Below the pieces are notes generated by a model. That model worked only from the letters and a program-made list of their open reading frames with translations. It did no database searches and was not told where the DNA came from. Below are positions 30,176 to 36,936 of a stretch of 64,000 nucleotides of DNA, one piece after another. Within the stretch, counting starts at the first letter, position 1. The number at the start of each line of letters is the position of its first letter. This DNA comes from Orlajensenia stereocauli (lineage in GTDB: Bacteria > Actinomycetota > Actinomycetes > Actinomycetales > Microbacteriaceae). A program made the translations under genes and the position numbers. The stretch lies in assembly GCF_039548895.1 (NCBI RefSeq), contig NZ_JBCLVG010000001.1, one strand, 5' to 3'.

Positions 30176-30943
30176 TCAGCATCCGGGAAGCCACGGTTCG
30201 GCGATCCAGGCATCTGTGACGTACGGCAGCTGGATCTCGGGCGCCCGGGTCTCTGGGTGGGAATCGAGTACGCGCTCGATGCGTTCCAGCATCGCCGAGC
30301 GGTCGGTCGCGGCGGCTGTGAGGTAGTAGCTGCGCGTCGTCGCGAGCTCGAGCAGGCCCTGCCGGGTGGTGCGGGAGGTCCAGCGCTCCTCCCGCTTGGC
30401 CGTCAACTCGAGTCCGGCCCCGAGGGTCGGGTGGAAGGCGGTCGCCTCGTGCAGCCCTCGGTGCATCGCTGCGGACAGCGCGTCGACCCACGGGATCGTG
30501 TCGTCGCGGGAGTTCCAGATCAGCGCCAGCCGTCCGCCGGGTCGGAGGACACGCAGGACCTCACGTGACGCGGCCTCGGGGTCGACCCAGTGCCAGGCCT
30601 GGGCCACCGTGACGAGGTCGACCGAGTCGTCGGCGAGCGGGATCGCCTCGGCCGAGCCGACGAGAGTGCGCACCTGCGGCATCCGCTCGCCCAGGACCTC
30701 GAGCATCTCCGGCGAGGGATCGACGGCGGTGACGGATGCCGCGAGCTCGACGAGCCGCTCGGTGAGCTTGCCGGTCCCGGCGCCGAGATCCAGCACCTCG
30801 AGATCGCCGGCGGCTTCGTCCGACGCATTCGCCGAGCCGCCTATGAGCCAGCGGACGGTCTCAAGCGGGTAAGACGGCCGATGCGCGTCGTAGCCGCCGG
30901 CGTTCGCGCCGAACGACGCCGCGTGGTGTGAATCACGAACCAT
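30176..30943 (-). CDS. Class I SAM-dependent methyltransferase
   Basis: A 255-residue methyltransferase of the Methyltransf_11 type. Motif I is VLDLGAGTGKLTERL (about residues 50-64), followed by VTAVDPSPEML (motif post-I acid), DSVDLVTVAQAWHWVD and LRPGGRLALIWNSRDD. The AQAWHWVD stretch is typical of a common bacterial group whose substrates are unknown. Leaderless-type promoter; its -10 box begins at the TAG stop of the secreted-protein gene. Confidence 0.9.
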   Translation of the reverse strand: MVRDSHHAASFGANAGGYDAHRPSYPLETVRWLIGGSANASDEAAGDLEVLDLGAGTGKLTERLVELAASVTAVDPSPEMLEVLGERMPQVRTLVGSAEAIPLADDSVDLVTVAQAWHWVDPEAASREVLRVLRPGGRLALIWNSRDDTIPWVDALSAAMHRGLHEATAFHPTLGAGLELTAKREERWTSRTTRQGLLELATTRSYYLTAAATDRSAMLERIERVLDSHPETRAPEIQLPYVTDAWIAEPWLPGC

Positions 30944-30950
30944 GCCGCAC

Positions 30951-30956
30951 AGCCTA
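30951..30956 (-). promoter_or_regulatory. Leaderless-type -10 box of the methyltransferase gene
   Basis: TAGGCT 7 nt before the ATG at 30943. The TAG is also the stop codon of the upstream gene. Confidence 0.42.
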
Positions 30957-31808
30957 GGTGCAGGCCGTCACGACCTGCGTCTCGCCGACCTTGGTTCCGG
31001 AACTGGTCCAGCCCTCGTTTCCCGAGCCGGTGTAGGTGGTGCCGCTCCGCGTCACTGCCATGGTGCCTCCGCCGCGCGGCCCGGTGGCGAGCCACGAGCC
31101 CAGCGGCTTGGCGATGAGCTTCTGGTACTCGGTCGATCCGCGGCCGTACTTCGCGGCAAGCACGGCATCCCAGTCGACAGTCGCGGTCCAGCCGACGTAG
31201 AACTGCGAGTACCCCGTCACTGTTCCGCGGATGCACGCGTACTCGAAGCCGTTGTAGCTGGTGATCTCGAAGGGCCCGACGGTATAGGTGGACGGGCCGG
31301 CAGCGGAGACCGCCGGCGGCTTGCCCTCGACGTACACGCAGATGGAGACGTCCTGCGCCTGGCTCCCCGAGAGCGAGTTCAGCCCGGTGATCGTGAGGAT
31401 TCCGCTCGCGTTCGGTCCGCTGGTCGTCGCGCCGGGTTCGATCTGCGTGGGGACGGCACCGTTGAAAGGTGCCCGCTTCGTGTCGATGGTCAGAACCCAG
31501 GGAACGGGAGTGCTCGAGGTCGTGCCGACCTTCAGACCGGAGGTGCAGAACTGCACGGGGCTCCCGAGCTGCCAGTTCAGGGCCACGATGGTCGTCGGAC
31601 CCGAGCCCGAGATGATCGGGTTCCCGCTGGTGGGCGGAGTCGGCGTCGGCGTGGGTGTCGACGACCAGGTCCCGGCCGAGACCCCTGCGGTCACCGGAGC
31701 GGTCGCGTTCCACGCCGCATAGCTGGCTCCAACGACACCCGGAAGCGCGACGGCGGCCGCGATCACGCCGACCACGAGGGCTGCGGTGATGAGGATCCAG
31801 CGCTTCAC
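30954..31808 (-). CDS. Secreted protein with SipW-like signal peptide
   Basis: A 284-residue exported protein. The N-terminus MKRWILITAALVVGVIAA is a short basic start plus a hydrophobic helix, followed by GASYAAWNATAPVTAGVSAG, which resembles the region after SipW-dependent signal peptides (G-x-Y-A-x-W). A linker of Thr-Pro repeats (STPTPTPTPPT, about 51-61) leads to a Ser/Thr/Gly-rich domain with few charges and four scattered cysteines. No catalytic motif or sorting signal was seen. GTG start with AAGGA. A cell-surface or matrix role is only a guess. Confidence 0.75.
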   Translation of the reverse strand: MKRWILITAALVVGVIAAAVALPGVVGASYAAWNATAPVTAGVSAGTWSSTPTPTPTPPTSGNPIISGSGPTTIVALNWQLGSPVQFCTSGLKVGTTSSTPVPWVLTIDTKRAPFNGAVPTQIEPGATTSGPNASGILTITGLNSLSGSQAQDVSICVYVEGKPPAVSAAGPSTYTVGPFEITSYNGFEYACIRGTVTGYSQFYVGWTATVDWDAVLAAKYGRGSTEYQKLIAKPLGSWLATGPRGGGTMAVTRSGTTYTGSGNEGWTSSGTKVGETQVVTACT

Positions 31809-31960
31809 ACGAGGTCCTTCGGGTGGTGTTCCGAGGCTGGTTCGCCTGGGTGGGGAGCATGGGACGAGTCACGCTAACACGGAGCGGATGCCCGAAGGCG
31901 AGCATCCGTCACCCCAAAGGCGGCCACACCCGAGGACTGCTCACCGGCCAGGAACGATGA

Positions 31961-31990
31961 AACGGCCGGGTCCAGAAGGACCCGGCCGTT
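31961..31990 (-). terminator. rpsA: Terminator of rpsA
   Basis: A perfect 13-bp stem (31961-31973 with 31978-31990) with an AGAA loop, 18 nt after the rpsA stop, followed on the minus strand by a short T-rich stretch. Confidence 0.85.
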
Positions 31991-32007
31991 CATTCCGTCA
32001 GACGGAT

Positions 32008-33456
32008 CTAGTTGTTGCTCGAGAGCTTCTCGCGAAGCGCGGCGAGCGACTCGTCGTCAGCGAGCGTGCCGGCGGAAGCCGACTCGCTCGTGAACGAGGA
32101 ACCTGCAGCGGCAGGAACCGCGGCGATCTCGTCGTTGGCCGTTGCGACCTGCTTCTTGTGAGCCTCCCAGCGAGCCTGGGCAGCTGCGTACTCCTGCTCC
32201 CACTTCTCGCGCTGGGTCTCGAAGCCCTCGCGCCAGTCGTTGGTCTCCGGGTCGAAGCCCTCGGGGTACTTGTAGTTGCCCTCGTCGTCGTACTCGGTGA
32301 GCATTCCGTAGAGCGCCGGGTCGAACTCGGTGCCCTCGGGGTCGACACCCTCGTTGGCCTGCTTGAGGCTCAGCGAGATGCGGCGACGCTCGAGGTCGAT
32401 GTCGATGACCTTGACGAAGACCTCTTCGCCGACGGACACGACCTGCTCGGCGAGCTCGACGTGCTTGCCGGAGAGCTCGGAGATGTGGACGAGGCCCTCG
32501 ATGCCGTCTGCGACGCGCACGAACGCACCGAACGGAACGAGCTTGGTGACCTTACCCGGAGCGACCTGACCGATCGCGTGGGTACGGGCGAACACCTGCC
32601 ACGGGTCCTCCTGGGTGGCCTTGAGCGAAAGCGACACGCGCTCGCGCTCGAGGTCGACCTCGAGGATCTCGACGGTGACTTCCTGACCGACCTCGACGAC
32701 CTCGCTGGCGTGCTCGATGTGCTTCCAGCTGAGCTCGGAGACGTGGACGAGACCGTCGACGCCGCCGAGGTCGACGAACGCACCGAAGTTGACGATCGAC
32801 GAGACGACGCCCTTGCGGACCTGGCCCTTGTGGAGGTTGTTCAGGAAGGTGGTGCGGCTCTCGGACTGCGTCTGCTCGAGCAGGGCACGGCGCGACAGGA
32901 CCACGTTGTTGCGGTTCTTGTCGAGCTCGAGGATCTTGGCCTCGATCTCCTGGCCGAGGTACGGCGTGAGGTCGCGCACACGGCGAAGCTCGATGAGCGA
33001 TGCCGGGAGGAATCCGCGGAGTCCGATGTCGACGATGAGTCCACCCTTGACGACCTCGATGACCGAACCGGTGACGACACCGTCGGCCTCCTTGATCTTC
33101 TCGACGTCGCCCCACGCACGCTCGTACTGAGCACGCTTCTTCGACAGGATGAGCCGGCCTTCCTTGTCCTCCTTCTGGAGAACGAGGGCCTCGACGGTGT
33201 CGCCGACGTTGACGACCTCGGAGGGGTCGACATCGTGCTTGATGGAAAGCTCGCGCGAGGGGATGACACCCTCGGTCTTGTAGCCGACGTCGAGGAGAAC
33301 CTCGTCGCGGTCGATCTTCACGACGGTGCCCTCGATGAGGTCTCCATCATTGAAGAACTTCAGTGTCTTCTCGACCGCGGCAAGGAAGTCTTCGGCTGAG
33401 CCGATGTCGTTGATGGCGACCTGCTTCGTTGCCTTCTCGGTCGTTGCGGTTGTCAT
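32008..33456 (-). CDS. rpsA: 30S ribosomal protein S1
   Basis: RNA-binding ribosomal protein for translation initiation. The 482-residue protein has four S1 repeats, starting near GDLIEGTVVKIDRDEVLLDV, DGVVTGSVIEVVKGGLIVDI, GQVRKGVVSSIVNFGAFVDL and GQVAPGKVTKLVPFGAFVRV, and an acidic, low-complexity tail. Four repeats is the usual actinobacterial form. The ATG has GGAG about 10 nt upstream. Monocistronic, with its own terminator. Confidence 0.97.
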   Translation of the reverse strand: MTTATTEKATKQVAINDIGSAEDFLAAVEKTLKFFNDGDLIEGTVVKIDRDEVLLDVGYKTEGVIPSRELSIKHDVDPSEVVNVGDTVEALVLQKEDKEGRLILSKKRAQYERAWGDVEKIKEADGVVTGSVIEVVKGGLIVDIGLRGFLPASLIELRRVRDLTPYLGQEIEAKILELDKNRNNVVLSRRALLEQTQSESRTTFLNNLHKGQVRKGVVSSIVNFGAFVDLGGVDGLVHVSELSWKHIEHASEVVEVGQEVTVEILEVDLERERVSLSLKATQEDPWQVFARTHAIGQVAPGKVTKLVPFGAFVRVADGIEGLVHISELSGKHVELAEQVVSVGEEVFVKVIDIDLERRRISLSLKQANEGVDPEGTEFDPALYGMLTEYDDEGNYKYPEGFDPETNDWREGFETQREKWEQEYAAAQARWEAHKKQVATANDEIAAVPAAAGSSFTSESASAGTLADDESLAALREKLSSNN

Positions 33457-33542
33457 GTAGTAGTTGCTCCAGTACGGACAGGATCAGGCCGCTCGCGGTG
33501 ATGTTGCAGAGTTTGGTTTTCCGCGAGAGGCGTGCGGATAGA

Positions 33543-33558
33543 TGTCACAAATGTGACA
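33543..33558. promoter_or_regulatory. Palindrome upstream of rpsA
   Basis: TGTCACA-AA-TGTGACA, a perfect 7-bp inverted repeat 87-102 bp before the rpsA ATG and 8 bp after the epimerase stop. The half-site TGTCA/TGACA is the same as in the HTH-ClpN operators, but spacing is N6 rather than N8. Confidence 0.45.
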
Positions 33559-33565
33559 GTCCAGA

Positions 33566-34564
33566 CTACCCGTTTCGAGGGGCCGATCGCAAACCGTCCG
33601 CCGCAGGCCCGGCCGGCAGCAGGATGTCGCGGAGCGCCGGCTCCAGATCAGGCCAGATGAAGGCGTAGCCGGCGTCATCCAGACGCTCCGGCACCACCCA
33701 CCGGCTCTTCAGGACGAGCTCGGTCTCGGTGCGGATGACGGCGGATCCCACCTCGAGCATCCAGCGGTGGGCGGGCAGGGCGAAGCGCACGCCCAGCACG
33801 CGCCGCAGGGTCGCCATGAACGTGCGGTTGTCCGACGGATGCGGCGAGCTGGCGTTCACGATGCCGTCGACGTCGGGATGCTCGACCAGGAAGTCGATGA
33901 TGCCAGCGACGTCGTCGATGTGGATCCAGCTGAACTTCTGCGCTCCCCCACGGGCACGAAACGCGTGCTGTGTTCCGTTCCGCTTCCGCGCGCGCGTGGC
34001 GAACCAGCGGCCGTCGACCTGCGGGCCGCCGAGGCCGAACCTCGCCAGCATCACGAGCGGTGGCATGACGCTCCCGTCGCCGAGCACGATCGCCATGCGC
34101 AACGCGACCCTGCGGGTGCCGGGCAGGGCGTCGGCGAAGAGTTCGGCCTCCCAGGCCTTCGCGACGGCGACGGAGAATCCCGTGCCGAGCTCGCCGGTAC
34201 TCTCCGTCATCGGTCGGTCCTCGGCGTGCCGGTAGACGGTCGCCGTCGACGAGTTGACCCAGAGGGCCGGAGGCGCGGTCGTCGCCGCGATCGCGCGGCG
34301 CAGCTCGGCCGTGGTCTCGAGACGCGAGCGGAAGATCTCGGCCCGGTTCGCTTCCGTGTACCGGCAGTTGACGCTCTTTCCCGCGAGATTGATGAGCAGT
34401 TCGGAGCCGTCGAGCATGGCCGTGATGCCGGCAGCGTCACCCCACCGCGCATCGGCACCGGAGCGGCCGATGGTGCGCACCTCCCACCCGGCATCCTCGT
34501 AGCGTGCGATCAGCACCCGCCCGATGAAGCCCGATGCTCCGGCGATGACGACTCTCCGCGTCAC
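33566..34564 (-). CDS. TIGR01777-family NAD-dependent epimerase-like protein
   Basis: A 332-residue extended-SDR protein. The N-terminus RRVVIAGASGFIGRVLIARY is the dinucleotide-binding motif, followed by INLAGKSV and the C-terminal DUF1731 region (HRWMLEVGSAVIRTETELVLKSRWVVP). The GTG at 34564 overlaps the DUF4166 stop (GTGA). Family members resemble E. coli YfcH and plant cell-division protein SulA; the substrate is not known. Confidence 0.9.
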   Translation of the reverse strand: MTRRVVIAGASGFIGRVLIARYEDAGWEVRTIGRSGADARWGDAAGITAMLDGSELLINLAGKSVNCRYTEANRAEIFRSRLETTAELRRAIAATTAPPALWVNSSTATVYRHAEDRPMTESTGELGTGFSVAVAKAWEAELFADALPGTRRVALRMAIVLGDGSVMPPLVMLARFGLGGPQVDGRWFATRARKRNGTQHAFRARGGAQKFSWIHIDDVAGIIDFLVEHPDVDGIVNASSPHPSDNRTFMATLRRVLGVRFALPAHRWMLEVGSAVIRTETELVLKSRWVVPERLDDAGYAFIWPDLEPALRDILLPAGPAADGLRSAPRNG

Positions 34565-35214
34565 TTCTCCCCCGCGGTCACTGCGATCTCGGTTGCTGCG
34601 ATGGTGATGGCGTAGGCGAACGAACCCGAGTACTCGTACAACCGCCCGACGACGGGCAGGTCGATCGCCACGGCCACATGCTGCCGTGCGCTGGCATCGT
34701 CGAAGCGCTCGACCAGCGTCACTCGTGGCGCGAGGAGTCGGGGAAGCTCGAAGCGCAGCCATCCGAGCCGCACGCCCACCCGGGTCGAGTCGAGGACCAG
34801 TGCGCCGTCGACGACGGCGGCCCGGAACGCAGCCCGCACCACTCCCCCGCGGCGGCCGTGGCCGAGCTCGTCGATGAGGCCGATGGGGGTCATCGAGACC
34901 CTGTCGACCATGGTGCGCTCGCCACCGTCGAGGTCGAAGATCCTGCGGGCGACGACGGCCCCATCGGGAGTGCAGCGATTCTCGACGGTGAACGGCACAT
35001 CGCGCTGCCAGACCGGGAACACCACCCCGGAGCGGGCGAGCACGGCGAGCACGGGCCAAGTCCATCGTCGCGGGGTGCCGACGACGTCGAACACGCCGCT
35101 GCCCCGCCCGACCGAGCCGGCCGGAACCGGCGCGAAGTAGGCATGGAGACGCGGATGCAGCTCCGCGACCGCGTCACCGAGCGCGCGCTCGTAGGGAGAG
35201 AGCGGATGCCCCAC
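34561..35214 (-). CDS. DUF4166 domain protein
   Basis: A 217-residue protein matching the DUF4166 pattern: LHPRLHAYFAPVPAGSVGRGSGVFDVVG near the start, then FPVWQRDVPFTVENR, FDLDGGERTMVDRV and LVERFDDASARQHVAV. No signal or membrane segment. The GTG at 35214 follows the DUF885 stop by 2 nt and its own stop overlaps the epimerase, so all three are co-translated. DUF4166 occurs beside or fused to TIGR01777 epimerases in other bacteria, suggesting a shared, unknown pathway. Confidence 0.8.
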   Translation of the reverse strand: MGHPLSPYERALGDAVAELHPRLHAYFAPVPAGSVGRGSGVFDVVGTPRRWTWPVLAVLARSGVVFPVWQRDVPFTVENRCTPDGAVVARRIFDLDGGERTMVDRVSMTPIGLIDELGHGRRGGVVRAAFRAAVVDGALVLDSTRVGVRLGWLRFELPRLLAPRVTLVERFDDASARQHVAVAIDLPVVGRLYEYSGSFAYAITIAATEIAVTAGEK

Positions 35215-35216
35215 GC

Positions 35217-36893
35217 TCAGCCGAGCAGGCTGGAGCGGAGGGTGTCGAGGCCGACGCCACCCAGGTCGAGGGCGCGCCGGTGGAACTCCTTGATGGAGAA
35301 CGCCGACCCCTCGCGGGCGGCGGCGTCGTCGCGCAGCTGCTCCCAGATGCGCTGGCCCACCTTGTAGGACGGCGCCTGGCCCGGCCAGCCGAGGTAGCGG
35401 TTCACCTCGAAGCGGATGAACTCGTCGCTCATGTTGACGTTGGCGCGCATGAACTCCAGTGCGTACTCCGCGGTCCACGGCCCGTTGCCGTCCGGACGCT
35501 GCTTCTCGAGGTGGACGCCGATGTCGAGCACGACGCGGGCGGCCCGCATCCGCTGGCCATCGAGCATGCCGAGGCGGTCTGCGGGGTCGTCGAGGTAGCC
35601 GAGCTGCTCCATGAGTCGCTCGGCGTAGAGAGCCCACCCCTCGGCGTGGCCGGAGGTGCCCGCCAGCTGACGTCGCCAGGTGTTGAGCTTCGCGCGGTTG
35701 TAGACGGCCTGCCCGATCTGCAGGTGATGGCCGGGAACACCCTCGTGGTAGACGGTGGTGAGCTCGCGCCAGGTGTCGAACTCTGTCACGCCGACGGGCA
35801 CGGACCACCACATGCGGCCGGGGCGGGAGAAGTCGTCGGTCGGCCCGGTGTAGTAGATGCCGCCCTCCTGGGTGGGGGCGATCATGCACTCGAGCGTGCG
35901 GATCTCCTCGGGGATGTCGAAGTGCGTGGCACCGAGTTCGGCGACCGCGCGGTCGCTGGTCTCCTGCATCCAGCGCTGGAGGGCATCCGTGCCGTGCAGC
36001 TTGCGGCTGGCATCGCCGTCGAGGAACTCGATCGCCTCCTGGACGGATGCCCCGGGCTTGATCTCGCGGGCGATCGCCTCCTGCTCGGCCACCATGCGGG
36101 CGAGCTCCTCGATGCCCCACTCGTAGGTCTCGTCGAGGTCGATGGTGGCGCCGAGGAAGTGCCGCGACTGCAGCGCGTAGATGTCGCGGCCGACGGCGTC
36201 ACGGTCGGTTGCTGCAGGCTCGAGTTCGTTGGCGAGGAACTCGGCGAGTTCGCCGTAGGCGGTGGCCGATGCTCCGGCGCAGGCGGAGAGTTGCTTGGCG
36301 AGGGAGGCGGGGAGGTCGCCATCGGCGAGTTCCGCGTCGGCGACGAAGCTGGAGAAGAAGCCGTCGTTCGCGGCGAGCTTGCGCGCCTGGGTGAGGACCT
36401 CGCGTACCTGGCGCTTGGCTGGAGTGACACCCTCTCGGATGCCCTGGCGCAGTGTCTCGATGTAGCCGTCGAGAGCCTCCGGAAGGGCGCCGAGGCGCGT
36501 GTCGATGGTCTCCCAGTCCTCCACGGTGTCCGTGGGCATGAGGTCGAAGGCGTCACGCAGGTCCTGCACGGGGCTGGCGATCACATTCAGGTCCCGCAGG
36601 TGCAGGCGGGCATCGTGGCTCTCGATGGCCAGCCGCAACTCGCTCGCCAGGTCGGCCTGGGTGACGGTGTCGATGTCGTCGACGGGAGCGGCCGATTCCA
36701 GCGCGGACAGCACCTCTCGACCGGCGTCGACGACGGCATCGCGGCCGGCCGGAGACAGGTCCGCGAAGCGGTCGTTGACCTCGGTGCGTCCGATGTAGGT
36801 ACCGAGGGTCGGTTCGAGCACCACGAGGGTGTCGACCCAGTCCTCGGCGATGCGGTCGATGGCAGTGGGGGTACGCGGGGTGTCAGCCGTCAT
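35217..36893 (-). CDS. DUF885 family putative zinc peptidase
   Basis: A 558-residue protein of the DUF885 family, thought to be metallopeptidases. The signature HEGVPGHHLQ near residue 385 supplies the HExxH-like zinc site, followed downstream by a conserved GHAEGWALYAERL glutamate, and NRYLGWPGQAPSYKVG. No signal peptide, so it is probably cytosolic. First gene of the DUF885-DUF4166-epimerase operon, with a leaderless-type promoter. Confidence 0.88.
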   Translation of the reverse strand: MTADTPRTPTAIDRIAEDWVDTLVVLEPTLGTYIGRTEVNDRFADLSPAGRDAVVDAGREVLSALESAAPVDDIDTVTQADLASELRLAIESHDARLHLRDLNVIASPVQDLRDAFDLMPTDTVEDWETIDTRLGALPEALDGYIETLRQGIREGVTPAKRQVREVLTQARKLAANDGFFSSFVADAELADGDLPASLAKQLSACAGASATAYGELAEFLANELEPAATDRDAVGRDIYALQSRHFLGATIDLDETYEWGIEELARMVAEQEAIAREIKPGASVQEAIEFLDGDASRKLHGTDALQRWMQETSDRAVAELGATHFDIPEEIRTLECMIAPTQEGGIYYTGPTDDFSRPGRMWWSVPVGVTEFDTWRELTTVYHEGVPGHHLQIGQAVYNRAKLNTWRRQLAGTSGHAEGWALYAERLMEQLGYLDDPADRLGMLDGQRMRAARVVLDIGVHLEKQRPDGNGPWTAEYALEFMRANVNMSDEFIRFEVNRYLGWPGQAPSYKVGQRIWEQLRDDAAAREGSAFSIKEFHRRALDLGGVGLDTLRSSLLG

Positions 36894-36899
36894 TCTTCG

Positions 36900-36905
36900 A
36901 GCCTA
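36900..36905 (-). promoter_or_regulatory. Leaderless-type -10 box of the DUF885 gene
   Basis: TAGGCT 6 nt before the ATG at 36893, no ribosome site. Confidence 0.42.
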
Positions 36906-36936
36906 TGGGCTGGGAGCGCCCCCGTGCTCGAACCGG

